Positions 8,283-15,751 of a stretch of DNA of 64,000 nt are shown one piece after another (the first letter of the stretch is position 1; each line of letters begins with the position of its first letter). The notes below the pieces were generated by a model. That model ran no database searches and had not been told where the DNA came from. It saw nothing but the letters and a program-made list of their open reading frames with translations. The translations under genes were made by a program, and so were the position numbers. The DNA comes from JBGAJN01 sp044224905 (GTDB lineage: Bacteria; Verrucomicrobiota; Verrucomicrobiia; Limisphaerales; JBGAJN01), in contig JBGAJN010000002.1 of assembly GCA_044224905.1 (NCBI GenBank), positions 1,302,001-1,366,000 of the forward strand, in the 5' to 3' direction.

Positions 8283-9023
8283 TTAGCGACGCGCGCTACG
8301 GGTGAAGCGAACCTCGACACGGTAAGTGATGCGGACGAGCAAATCACCGCGGCCGCCTCGTGTCTTGGGGAGGCCTTCGCCGGGGATGCGCACGATCTCG
8401 TTGCGTCCGACGCCGCGGGGAATGGCGACGCGAAGCATTGCGCCGGTCGCGCTGCGAATCATTTCGGTGCCACCTTGAGCGGCGCGCTCGGCTTTGATTT
8501 TCAAATCACAGCGGAGATCGGAGCCGCGCGCTTTGAAGCGAAAGTCCGGTCGCACACGCGCCTTCACGAGAACGAACCCGCCACTGGACGATTGTTCGCG
8601 GGCAATGCGGAAGCGAGTGCCGGGCGCGGTTTCGGGCGTGACGGTCAGGCTGTACGTTTCCGGTCCTTGCGGATTGTTGGGATCGTTCACACGGATTTCC
8701 AAAGTTGTGCCGCGAAGGAATTCTTCGATTCGCAGGTGAACGTCTTGGGAAATGTTCTGCTGAGTTTTCGCCGCGCGTTTCGTGGGCGCTGATCGCGACG
8801 CGGAGTCGAGTTCTTGATCGTAGGCGCGGCGGCTCTCGGGGTTGCTCAGGATTTCATGCGCTGCGTTGATTTCCTGCGTGCGCTCCATGGCAGCGGGCGA
8901 ATTGGGATTGAGGTCGGGATGGTGCTGCTTGGCGAGCACGCGATACGCCGCGCGAATCTGGTCGAGGGTGCAGCGTCGGTCGAGTCCGAGCGTGGCGTAA
9001 TGATTGGGACGAGCGCGTTGCAT
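8283..9023 (-). CDS. DnaJ-domain co-chaperone of CbpA type
   Basis: 246 residues, ATG at 9023. Residues 8-75 are a J domain (HYATLGLDRRCTLDQIRAAYRVLAK, with the essential HPD in QHHPDLNPN, and INAAHEILSNPESRRAYDQ). The remaining part, about 105-246, resembles the C-terminal substrate-binding beta domains of CbpA/DnaJ (LTVTPETAPGTRFRI, GDLLVRITYRVEVRF) but without the cysteine-rich zinc fingers. It would stimulate the DnaK ATPase and deliver clients. dnaK and grpE are not in the window. A Ser/Lys/Gln-rich linker (80-105) replaces the usual G/F region. Confidence 0.85.
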   Translation of the reverse strand: MQRARPNHYATLGLDRRCTLDQIRAAYRVLAKQHHPDLNPNSPAAMERTQEINAAHEILSNPESRRAYDQELDSASRSAPTKRAAKTQQNISQDVHLRIEEFLRGTTLEIRVNDPNNPQGPETYSLTVTPETAPGTRFRIAREQSSSGGFVLVKARVRPDFRFKARGSDLRCDLKIKAERAAQGGTEMIRSATGAMLRVAIPRGVGRNEIVRIPGEGLPKTRGGRGDLLVRITYRVEVRFTRSARR

Positions 9024-9170
9024 GACGCGATGCTAGCGAAAGGCGGTCGGGACGTCAGCGTTCAACACGTAGAAAACTAACGGGAAAAATTCGAGAAATA
9101 GGACGCGGACTCGCCGATCTCGCTCGCTCGAGAAAGCGCTGCCGGCGATCGGCGGGGAGGGAAAGGGAAT

Positions 9171-9202
9171 CTGTCTCTCCCGATTTGCGCCAGGAGAGAC
9201 AG
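9171..9202 (-). terminator. hairpin after the small basic protein gene
   Basis: Perfect 10-bp inverted repeat: ctgtctctcc (9171-9180) and ggagagacag (9193-9202), 12-nt loop. Read on the minus strand it follows the stop codon of the 41-residue protein by about 12 bp and is followed by attccctttccc, a pyrimidine-rich stretch. Factor-independent termination is likely but the T tract is broken. Confidence 0.5.
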
Positions 9203-9213
9203 CAGGGGCGGGG

Positions 9214-9339
9214 TTACTTCTTCTTACCGACGGCCTGCTTGGCGGCGACGGCCTGTTTCTTCTTCGCCGCGCTGGCGTTGGACTTGGATTGTTTTTGGCC
9301 GGACTTCTTCTGGTTCGACTTAGGGGATTTATCGCCCAT
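9214..9339 (-). CDS. 41-residue Lys-rich protein of the MGDKSPK type
   Basis: The reading frame from ATG 9339 to TAA 9214 encodes 41 residues: it starts MGDKSPKSNQKKSGQKQS and ends KQAVGKKK, with about 15 Lys and no Trp, Tyr, Cys, Phe or Leu. The gene is bounded by a stem-loop just downstream. Tiny basic proteins with this MGDKSPK start recur in Verrucomicrobiota and relatives from memory; their function is not known. High Lys, Gln and Ser with no hydrophobic core suggests a disordered nucleic-acid-binding or ribosome-associated protein. A short hydrophobic open frame in the opposite direction over the same bases is a shadow. Confidence 0.7.
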   Translation of the reverse strand: MGDKSPKSNQKKSGQKQSKSNASAAKKKQAVAAKQAVGKKK

Positions 9340-9661
9340 AGTTTTTGCTTTCTTCTGCGGATTTGCTTTCCTGCGGCATGGAAGTTTCGCCGATGGACAA
9401 CGGATTCTGCTTGTCGACTGAAGTGAAGTAAATGACCGATGCGAAATGATTTCTGGAGGCGCGAAACCAGGCGGGAAAATAATTCGTGATAGTTGTTGCT
9501 ATCCGGCCGGAAACAGGCAGGTTACCCGCGTCTGTTAGATGGCTTGTCTCTTTCAAGGCATGGTAAATCTTCAGGTGAACTTGGTTCAGTGATGATTTGA
9601 AATCCGACGAACGGAAACAGTCTGGTCAAAGCAAAGAAAAGTCTCGGACAATTAGCATCAC
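9340..9661. other. 322-bp intergenic region between the small basic protein gene and the RRM gene
   Basis: The two genes point away from each other, so this region must hold both promoters. It is less GC-rich than its surroundings. A 75-codon open frame on the minus strand (9329-9556) overlaps the start of the small gene and has no recognisable features, so I do not call it. The last 90 bp before the RRM ATG (9662) are A/G-rich (caaagcaaagaaaagtctcgg) and may form a long untranslated leader. I see no clear riboswitch and no convincing -35/-10 pair. Confidence 0.5.
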
Positions 9662-10003
9662 ATGAGCAATAAACTGTTTGTAGGAAATCTTTCCTTCAAT
9701 ACCACCGAAAACGACCTCCAAGACGCGTTCGCCGCACACGGCACCGTCGTTGAGGCCAACCTGATGATGGATCGCATGACCAACCGCCCCCGCGGTTTCG
9801 GTTTCGTGACCATGAGCACCCCTGAAGAAGCACAGAAAGCCATCTCCGCCTTGAACGGCGCGCAGTTGGATGGACGCGCTCTTACCGTCAACGTCGCTCG
9901 TCCTCGTGAAGAGCGTCCGTCCGGCGGTGGCGGCGGCGGCGGTCGTCGTGAATACGGCGGCGGCAGCGGTGGTGGCGGCGGCGGCGGTCGCGGCCGTTAT
10001 TAA
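9662..10003 (+). CDS. RRM-type RNA-binding protein with a glycine-rich tail
   Basis: 113 residues. Residues 1-80 form one RRM: RNP2 is KLFVGNLSF (4-12) and RNP1 is RGFGFVTM (about 42-49), with the final strand ALTVNVARP. The tail (84-113) is Gly/Arg-rich with RGG-like ends (GGGRRE, GGRGRY), which suits flexible RNA contacts. Single-RRM proteins of this size (Rbp type in cyanobacteria, common in Verrucomicrobiota and Bacteroidota) bind RNA and are often cold-induced. The gene is followed by a strong terminator and then infA, so it is likely a monocistronic, highly expressed gene. Codon use favours highly used codons (for example cgt/cgc for Arg). Confidence 0.95.
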   Translation: MSNKLFVGNLSFNTTENDLQDAFAAHGTVVEANLMMDRMTNRPRGFGFVTMSTPEEAQKAISALNGAQLDGRALTVNVARPREERPSGGGGGGGRREYGGGSGGGGGGGRGRY

Positions 10004-10022
10004 TCCAACGCAAGGGTTTCAC

Positions 10023-10056
10023 GGCGGGGCCCGGTGCGAACCGGGCTCCGCCTTTT
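10023..10056 (+). terminator. strong factor-independent terminator after the RRM gene
   Basis: 13-bp stem (10023-10035 with 10040-10052, one G-T pair), a GCGA tetraloop of the stable GNRA class, then TTTT. It sits 20 bp after the RRM stop codon and before infA. Confidence 0.85.
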
Positions 10057-10087
10057 AATTTTCCGAATTCAGTTTCCGTCTCCCTGC

Positions 10088-10303
10088 ATGAAAGAAGAAC
10101 ACATAGAAGTTGAAGGGCTCGTCCAGACGGTGCTGCCCGGCACCATGTTTCGCGTCCAGCTCGACAACAAGCATCTCGTCCTCGCGACCATTTGCGGGAA
10201 GATGCGCAAGCGTTTCGTCCGCCTGACGGTCGGAGATCGCGTGAAAATGGAAATGTCGCCCTACGATTTGAACAAGGCGCGCATCACGTGGCGGTTGCGC
10301 TAG
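10088..10303 (+). CDS. infA: translation initiation factor IF-1
   Basis: 71 residues, the normal length of IF-1. Start ATG 10088 gives the classic MKEEHIEVEGLV N terminus. The single OB fold is seen in VQTVLPGTMFRVQLDNKHLVLATICGKMRK, then RFVRLTVGDRVKMEMSPYDLNKARITWRLR. IF-1 binds the 30S A site, works with IF-2 and IF-3 in start-codon selection and has an RNA chaperone-like activity. Here it stands alone, not in the ribosomal protein operon, flanked by terminators on both sides. Pairing of an RRM protein and IF-1 is at most loose. Confidence 0.97.
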   Translation: MKEEHIEVEGLVQTVLPGTMFRVQLDNKHLVLATICGKMRKRFVRLTVGDRVKMEMSPYDLNKARITWRLR

Positions 10304-10367
10304 GCGCCGCAAGATAAACTCCCGCGAGAAGATTGTTTCTCGTCGGTTAATTCCGGATTTGAACCTG

Positions 10368-10396
10368 ATCGCAGCGTGCGCGCTGCGATTTTTTTT
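10368..10396 (+). terminator. strong factor-independent terminator after infA
   Basis: 9-bp perfect stem (atcgcagcg at 10368-10376 with cgctgcgat at 10381-10389), UGCG tetraloop, then a run of seven T (10390-10396). It lies between infA and the convergent MoxR gene. Confidence 0.9.
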
Positions 10397-10426
10397 CTGC
10401 CCGAGCAGATTTGCAGCCTGGCCGGA

Positions 10427-11428
10427 CTAAGCCTTCACCCCTTCCGCGTTCTTTGGAACTTCCTTCAGCACCTGATCGATCACGTGGTCGGTCGTGATAC
10501 CTTCGGCTTCCGCTTCAAAGTTGGGAATCAGGCGATGGCGCAGCGCTGCTGGTGCGGCGGCTTGAATATCCTCGAAGCTCACGTTGAAGCGGCCTTGCGT
10601 GAGGGCGCGGACTTTTCCCGCAAGAATCAGCGTCTGAGCTCCGCGTGGACTGCTGCCGAAACGAAGATATTGATTGGTGATCGGCAATGCGGTGTCCGTT
10701 TTGGGATGCGTGGCGAGGACGAGGCGCACGGCGTAATCCTTCACGTGCGAAGCCACGGGAACCTGTCGCACCAGATCCATCAGGGCGAGCAAGCTCGCAC
10801 CGTCGAGGACCTTGTTCACCTTCGTCTTGACGCCCTCGGTTGTGCGCGTGAGCACCTCGGTCAATTCTCCCGCGCTGGGATAGCCAACTAGGAGTTTAAA
10901 GAAAAAGCGGTCCAGCTGCGCCTCGGGCAGGGGATAGGTTCCTTCCTGATCGATTGGGTTCTGCGTTGCGAGGACGAAGAAAGGTTCAACGAGTCGCCGC
11001 ACTTCGCCACCGGCCGTCACCTGCTTTTCCTGCATCGCTTCGAGCAACGCAGACTGCGTCTTCGGTGTGGCGCGATTGATTTCATCGGCCAGCACGAGAT
11101 GCGCGAAAATCGGTCCGCGTTGAAACTCAAATGCGCGCCGGCCCTCGGCATTTTCCATGACGAGATTGGTGCCGAGAATATCTGCCGGCATCAGGTCGGG
11201 CGTGAATTGGATGCGGCTGAAGGAAAGTTCCAACACCTCGCTCAGCGTGCGGACCAACAGCGTCTTGCCGAGCCCCGGCACGCCTTCGAGCAGAATGTGC
11301 CCGCCGGAAAATAGCGCGATCAACGTGCCATCCACGATCGCGTCGTGGCCGACGATGACCTTGCCGATCTCGGCGCGGAGCTTGGTGAACGTTTCGCGAA
11401 AGGTGCTGATTTGGGTTTCCGTACTCAT
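10427..11428 (-). CDS. MoxR-family AAA+ ATPase
   Basis: 333 residues, ATG at 11428. Walker A is GVPGLGKT (about residues 50-57), Walker B is LVLADEINRA, followed by sensor 1 ATQNPIDQEGTYPLPEAQLDRF, which is the MoxR signature. MoxR proteins are chaperone-like ATPases that mature large complexes or enzymes, classically next to genes for DUF58 and VWA-domain proteins. Here the upstream gene on the same strand codes for a large coiled-coil membrane protein, which is a likely partner; no DUF58 or VWA gene follows. The two are separated by a 104-bp gap with an inverted repeat. Target unknown. Confidence 0.93.
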   Translation of the reverse strand: MSTETQISTFRETFTKLRAEIGKVIVGHDAIVDGTLIALFSGGHILLEGVPGLGKTLLVRTLSEVLELSFSRIQFTPDLMPADILGTNLVMENAEGRRAFEFQRGPIFAHLVLADEINRATPKTQSALLEAMQEKQVTAGGEVRRLVEPFFVLATQNPIDQEGTYPLPEAQLDRFFFKLLVGYPSAGELTEVLTRTTEGVKTKVNKVLDGASLLALMDLVRQVPVASHVKDYAVRLVLATHPKTDTALPITNQYLRFGSSPRGAQTLILAGKVRALTQGRFNVSFEDIQAAAPAALRHRLIPNFEAEAEGITTDHVIDQVLKEVPKNAEGVKA

Positions 11429-11434
11429 AAATTC

Positions 11435-11535
11435 TTAATCACGGATAGACACGGATGGTTGACACGAATAGAGCAAATTCGCGCAACGTGCGTCTCCTTT
11501 CCCCATCCGTATTGATCCGTTTCCATCCGTGGTTA
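11435..11535. repeat. CGGAT-rich imperfect inverted repeat in the MoxR operon gap
   Basis: The left arm (11435-11458) reads ttaatcacggat then acacggatgg; the right arm (11503-11535) has three ATCCGT units and ends in ccatccgtggtta. The reverse complement of the right arm starts taaccacggatgg, so the outer ends match with one difference. Between the arms are about 44 bp. The arms fill the gap between the two genes and end at the stop codon of the upstream gene. Similar (A)CACGGAT tracts recur in intergenic regions of Planctomycetota and Verrucomicrobiota from memory; it could be a structured RNA element or a mobile repeat. Confidence 0.6.
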
Positions 11536-13461
11536 CTTCTTTAGGTCATCAAAATAATCCTTCACCGCGTTTTGATACGCTCGCGGAACTTGATCCTGGT
11601 TCAACGCGCTCTGCGCATCGGCTTGCGCGGCGGCGGCGGCCTCTTGGAACTTCACGTTGCTTGTGCCTTTGATGCTCACGCCTTTCAGCGTGATGCTGGG
11701 CATTGATCCGCCGGGCGACATTTGGCCGCGGAGCTTGGTCGCGGCGAGATTGTCGGGAAGATTCGGATCGCCGCGATCGGTGAGCCCGCGCGGATCCACG
11801 TCGGGCCGGACCATTCCGGAATTATCCCAACGCTCGGTGAATTCGGGTTTGGTGAGCCAGCCTTCTTCCTCCGCCCACGTTCCGACTCCGCGTCCGGGTT
11901 TGCCGCCTTTGCCCATGCCGGGATTGCGACAAGCCCCCATCGATTGCCCGGTGGCGATGGCGAGCTGGGCGCGCTGCAAGGCTTCGAGCGTGGCCTGAAG
12001 CGACTGAGCGTCGCCGAGCTGATCGAGGAGATTCTTCAATTCCTTCGCTGCGTCGGCGAGCGATTGCGCCGCACCGGGCTTGTCGCCTTGCTGCATTTGG
12101 CCGGCGCCTTTTTTCAACAACTCGCCGACCTTTCCGTATTCCTTCGCCGGATCAACCGCCTTGCTGACTTCTTCGAGCAACGTCTTCATTTGCTCGGGCG
12201 ACAGGTTCGCCGACTTCAACTGCTCGATCATCTTCTGCAATGTCTCCTGCGCGGCTTCCGCTTGTCCGTTCTTGAGTTGCTCGGCGAGATCTTTTCCGAG
12301 ACGCGTGGCCTGTTGCTGGAGTTGCTGCAAAGCCTTGGCCATGTCGCGCAGCTTATCGAGATCGTTCATCGCCGCTTGAAGATCCTTCAACATGAGCTCC
12401 GTTTTGTCGGCGGCGAGCGCGGCGATAGCTTCTTCTAAGCCGGCGAGCGATTGGCCCATGTCTTTCGACTCGCGCGCGAGATCGGAAAGCGCCTGGGCGA
12501 GTTGCTCGCGCGCGGCGTCGCCGGCGGGCGATCCTTTTGACGGCATCCCGGCGGCCTGTTCCTGCGCCTTCGCGAGCTTCTCTTTCAATTTGTCGAGTGG
12601 GTCGGATTTCGTCGCCTTTTCGCCGAGCGATTTCTGGAGCGAATCCATCTGCTTCTGCAATTCACCGGGACTGGTGCCATTGCCTCCGGACTGGCGCGCG
12701 GCTTGTTCAAGGCGTTTGAGCGCGGGATTTTGCCCGAGCTGCTTCGCTTCGGTTTTCAATTTCTCCGTGACGCTCGTGAGATCTTTTAACGCGTCCGATT
12801 TCGTGAGTGCCTGCTGCGCGAGGTGCTGGCCGAGTTCGGTGACGGCGTCGAGCGACTGCTTCACGGGTTCCAATGCCGGTGGGCGCTGGGCGAGTTGCCG
12901 GCGCGTCAGATCGGCGAGTTGTTTGCCGGTTTCGCGAATGTTCTCCGCGTCGCGTTTCTTCTGCACATACGCCGTGTTGCGGTATTCAGGAACAAATCCC
13001 AACGCGACGGTTAACGCCAGCACCAGCGCAACCCAGCGACTGATCAACGGCAGTTTCAACGGCAGCAATCGCCGCGGATCAAGCTTCTGCGCGGCCTGTG
13101 CGGCATCGTGCAGGAGGAGTTGCTGCCACGAAGAGTCGATGGGTTTGCCGGCGAATTCCAACGCCGTGCTGAGACGCTCGCGGAGTTGCTCGCGATCATC
13201 GAGCCAGCGTGCGACATCGGCGAGCGCCGGCTTGCGCCACCAGCCGATCACGAATCCGCCCAACGTGACGACCGTAACAGCGATTGGCGCGACCATCAGG
13301 GTCACATCGGGCAATGGGAAAATCTTGTAAGCAACCAGCGCCAAAAACCAAAGTGCGCTGCCAAGCAAAAGGCCCTGCCAAAGGCCGCGCCAGCCGTGGT
13401 GCCAGCGTTGCCGGCGCGCGGCATTTTCCAAAGTCGTTTGAATGACCTGGAGTTCGCTCAT
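11533..13461 (-). CDS. large membrane-anchored coiled-coil protein (DUF4175-like)
   Basis: 642 residues. Two hydrophobic helices lie near the N terminus (about 28-45 and 52-72), a third near 140-160; the remaining 450 residues are Ala/Lys/Gln/Leu-rich and predicted mostly helical, with long heptad-like stretches such as LQKQMDSLQKSLGEKATK, LQQLQQQATRLGKDLAEQLK and AKELKNLLDQLGDA. Residues 490-560 are Gly/Pro-rich (GMGKGGKPGRGVG). The layout resembles DUF4175-type proteins found beside MoxR genes. It probably sits in the inner membrane with the coiled coil in the periplasm or cytoplasm and is acted on by the adjacent MoxR ATPase. No catalytic motif is seen. Confidence 0.75.
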   Translation of the reverse strand: MSELQVIQTTLENAARRQRWHHGWRGLWQGLLLGSALWFLALVAYKIFPLPDVTLMVAPIAVTVVTLGGFVIGWWRKPALADVARWLDDREQLRERLSTALEFAGKPIDSSWQQLLLHDAAQAAQKLDPRRLLPLKLPLISRWVALVLALTVALGFVPEYRNTAYVQKKRDAENIRETGKQLADLTRRQLAQRPPALEPVKQSLDAVTELGQHLAQQALTKSDALKDLTSVTEKLKTEAKQLGQNPALKRLEQAARQSGGNGTSPGELQKQMDSLQKSLGEKATKSDPLDKLKEKLAKAQEQAAGMPSKGSPAGDAAREQLAQALSDLARESKDMGQSLAGLEEAIAALAADKTELMLKDLQAAMNDLDKLRDMAKALQQLQQQATRLGKDLAEQLKNGQAEAAQETLQKMIEQLKSANLSPEQMKTLLEEVSKAVDPAKEYGKVGELLKKGAGQMQQGDKPGAAQSLADAAKELKNLLDQLGDAQSLQATLEALQRAQLAIATGQSMGACRNPGMGKGGKPGRGVGTWAEEEGWLTKPEFTERWDNSGMVRPDVDPRGLTDRGDPNLPDNLAATKLRGQMSPGGSMPSITLKGVSIKGTSNVKFQEAAAAAQADAQSALNQDQVPRAYQNAVKDYFDDLKK

Positions 13462-13527
13462 TGCCGAGTAAGATGCGGCGGGTTGGGTGGTATTGCCAGC
13501 GTAGAATTGAAACTACGTTCGGGACTG

Positions 13528-13773
13528 TCACTGCCGTTCGTACTCGCCCTTGCCGATCTTTTTCAAAATGGTGAAACCTGCTTTCTTCGCATCCGAAACC
13601 GAGAGCGGCTTTAGCTTAATCGGCGAGCTGAAGTTCGAGATCATCTTGCGGACGGCTTTCTTGCATAGCGGGCATTTGACGAGCGGCTCGGCGCTGAGCG
13701 GGCGGTTCAACGTGAACTTGCCGCCGCAGATTTTGCAGTCGCCATCGCACAATTCGTATTCGTAGAGCGGCAT
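13528..13773 (-). CDS. FmdB-family zinc-ribbon protein
   Basis: 81 residues. Begins MPLYEYELCDGDCKICGGKF and has a second CPLCKK pair, giving the four Cys of an FmdB-type zinc ribbon. The C-terminal tail is basic and Lys-rich (KLKPLSVSDAKKAGFTILKKIGKGEYERQ). The family was named from an FmdB regulator of formamidase expression in Methylophilus, but most members have unknown roles. The first Cys pair is CDGDCKIC rather than the usual CxxC. Confidence 0.75.
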   Translation of the reverse strand: MPLYEYELCDGDCKICGGKFTLNRPLSAEPLVKCPLCKKAVRKMISNFSSPIKLKPLSVSDAKKAGFTILKKIGKGEYERQ

Positions 13774-13809
13774 ACCGATGAGAGAACGTTTAGGCTGGCC
13801 GTTCTAAAG

Positions 13810-14073
13810 TCAAGCCGAGCGCCGCCAACGCCAGGCGAACCAGCCGTGCAAGAGCAGCAACGCAATGGCGAGCCATTGTTCCGCGCGCACGGCCAGAAAG
13901 GCCGCGATCACGCCGTTCGCGTGGACCCATTGCGCGTCGTGCGACAGAATCCAGATCGCGCCGAGCGAAGGGAAGGACCACAAGATCGTCAGCGTGCGGA
14001 AGAGGATGGGGCGGGGTGTCGGAGTTGCAGGTTCCGAGTTGCAAGGTTGCAAGTTATGCGGATCGGCGCTCAT
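13810..14073 (-). CDS. small two-helix membrane protein
   Basis: 87 residues if started at ATG 14073; a longer frame from 14133 runs into a low-complexity repeat and overlaps the downstream end of the CobW gene. Two hydrophobic helices (about 24-42 and 58-75) are linked by a charged loop and end in the basic WRWRRSA. It is on the same strand as the CobW gene and 40 bp after it. No family recognised. Confidence 0.4.
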   Translation of the reverse strand: MSADPHNLQPCNSEPATPTPRPILFRTLTILWSFPSLGAIWILSHDAQWVHANGVIAAFLAVRAEQWLAIALLLLHGWFAWRWRRSA

Positions 14074-14112
14074 CGGGAGAACTTGAAACCTTGAACCTGA
14101 AACTTGAAACCC
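14020..14112. repeat. low-complexity CAAGTT/GAAACT repeat tract
   Basis: Short words such as aacttgaaac occur twice (14080-14089 and 14101-14110), and gcaaggttgcaagtt near 14041 forms an imperfect inverted repeat with aacttgaaacctt: arms 14043-14055 and 14080-14092, 12 of 13 bases paired, 24-nt spacer. Tracts of this GTTTCAGGTTTCAAG kind are known to me from Verrucomicrobiota and Planctomycetota intergenic DNA. Confidence 0.6.
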
Positions 14113-14113
14113 A

Positions 14114-15073
14114 TCACTCCGCCAAACACGCATTGAAGCCGGCGCGGATTTTTTCCTCGTCGAGTTCCTTGCCGATGAAGACGAGCTGGCTCTGGCGTTT
14201 CTCGTCGGCGTTCCAGAAGCGGTCCGGCGTGGCGTCGAACATCATCTGCACGCCTTGGAAAACGACGCGCTTGGGCTGGCCTTTGATGTGGAGGATGCCT
14301 TTGCTCCGATAAATGTTCGCGCCCAGTTCATTGATGATTTCGCCGAGCCACGCTTCGACCTTTTTTAAGTCCAGCGGGCGATCGTCGCTGAAGAAGAACG
14401 ATTTCACAGCCTCGTCGTGATGACCATGCGAGTGTTCGCCAGCGGCGAGCGTCAACGGTGCGCTCAGGTCGCGTGCTTTCACGTTGAGGAGCTTGCTCAC
14501 TTCGATCTGCGATTTCTGCGTGCGATGAATCTTGGCGAGCCGGTTCATCTGGCGGATGCGGTTCTCGATACGGCTCAAGTCGGCGGGCGAAACGAGGTCG
14601 GTTTTGTTGAGCACGATGACGTCGGCGAAAGCGATTTGTGCGGAGGGCTCGGGCCCGTCGGCGAGTTCCTTTTCGATGTGGGCGGCGTCGATGACGGTGA
14701 CGATGCCGTCGAGGCGCATGGTCTTCGTCATGTTCGGCATCATGAACGTGTGGGCGACGGGGCTGGGATCGGCGAGACCGGTCGTCTCGATGAGCACGTA
14801 GTCGAAGCGTTTTTGCTTTTGGAGCAGCGTGTTGAGGCTCTTCACGAGATCGCCGCGGACGCGGCAGCAAATGCAGCCGTTGTTGAGCTCCACGATTTCC
14901 TCGTCCGCACCGACGACGAGCTGGTTGTCGATGCTGACGGCGCCGAACTCGTTGATGATGATGGCAATTTTGTAACCGTGGTTCTGCGTGAGCAAATGGT
15001 TCAGCAACGTGGTCTTCCCCGCACCGAGGAAGCCGGTCAGGACCGTCACTGGAATGGGAGCTTTGACTTTCAT
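14114..15073 (-). CDS. CobW/YjiA-family metallochaperone GTPase (G3E family)
   Basis: 319 residues with the start at ATG 15073; a longer frame extends upstream but carries no conserved sequence. Motifs in order: Walker A GFLGAGKTT (about 15-23), the metal-binding NGCICCRVR (CxCC), Walker B-like ETTGLADPSP, and NKTDLVS for guanine. The middle is a His-rich stretch (GEHSHGHHDE) and the end is a CobW C-terminal domain (YRSKGILHIKGQPKR). These GTPases insert or store zinc, cobalt or nickel; which metal is not read from sequence. It is followed by a small membrane protein and then a zinc-ribbon gene. Confidence 0.92.
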   Translation of the reverse strand: MKVKAPIPVTVLTGFLGAGKTTLLNHLLTQNHGYKIAIIINEFGAVSIDNQLVVGADEEIVELNNGCICCRVRGDLVKSLNTLLQKQKRFDYVLIETTGLADPSPVAHTFMMPNMTKTMRLDGIVTVIDAAHIEKELADGPEPSAQIAFADVIVLNKTDLVSPADLSRIENRIRQMNRLAKIHRTQKSQIEVSKLLNVKARDLSAPLTLAAGEHSHGHHDEAVKSFFFSDDRPLDLKKVEAWLGEIINELGANIYRSKGILHIKGQPKRVVFQGVQMMFDATPDRFWNADEKRQSQLVFIGKELDEEKIRAGFNACLAE

Positions 15074-15252
15074 CCGGATATTTTTCGCACAACGCGCGTG
15101 GTTTAGGAAACGATTTTGAACACGGGGAGGCCCCTGAGGCCAACTGCGGATCGGAGGCGCGGTTTTCAAAAGGATTGCCGCTGGATGGGGCTTGTCGTAG
15201 CCTGCCGTCGGCTCGTGAGGAAAAGAATGCTTGGGACGCGAGCTGGCGGGTA

Positions 15253-15750
15253 GTGAAAACGGTGGATGAAATTGTCGATGTGGCACTAGTGCGGATATTG
15301 GTCGATGGCTACAGCTTGCTCCATGGATGGCCAGAATTGGCTCCCGGGAGACCGCGCCATTCGGCGGCTGCGCGCGAAGAGTTAATCCGCCAACTGACGC
15401 TGTATCGCGATTCCATCGGCACCCCGATCACGGTTTTTTTCGACGGTGGCGGAGCCCCATCAGGCACGCCGAAGAATGAAAGCACGCCCGAAATGGAAGT
15501 GCTGTATTCCAAACGCGGCCAGACCGCGGACGACATGATTGAACGCACGACTCATCGATTGCTCAGCTACGGCGAAGTGCTCGTCGTCACTGACGATTAC
15601 GCGGAACGCGACCTCGTCATCGGCATGGGTGGGATGGCTCAGAGTTGCGATCAATTCATTCGCGCGATCGGCGGTGCCCATGGCGACGCGAAGCGGGATT
15701 TGGAGAATTACAACCGTCGCGAGCGCAAACGCTACAACCAGCCACGTTAG
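15253..15750 (+). CDS. NYN-domain (YacP-like) putative RNase
   Basis: 165 residues with GTG 15253 as start; an upstream ATG at 15175 and a later GTG at 15280 are alternatives. Start of the domain is ILVDGYSLLHGWPEL, the fold's first acidic residue being the Asp of LVDGY. Later acids appear in FFDGGG, SKRGQTADDMIER and VTDDYAERDL, which match the PIN-like four-Asp active site of YacP/NYN nucleases. These cut RNA, for example Bacillus Rae1 (YacP) in the ribosomal A site. It overlaps no neighbour and ends 1 bp before the next gene, so the pair is probably an operon. Confidence 0.75.
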   Translation: MKTVDEIVDVALVRILVDGYSLLHGWPELAPGRPRHSAAAREELIRQLTLYRDSIGTPITVFFDGGGAPSGTPKNESTPEMEVLYSKRGQTADDMIERTTHRLLSYGEVLVVTDDYAERDLVIGMGGMAQSCDQFIRAIGGAHGDAKRDLENYNRRERKRYNQPR

Positions 15751-15751
15751 C

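Noticed and set aside
9329..9556. 75-codon minus-strand open frame upstream of the small basic gene
   Set aside because: No conserved pattern, overlaps the start of the small gene in another frame, no clear ribosome-binding site.
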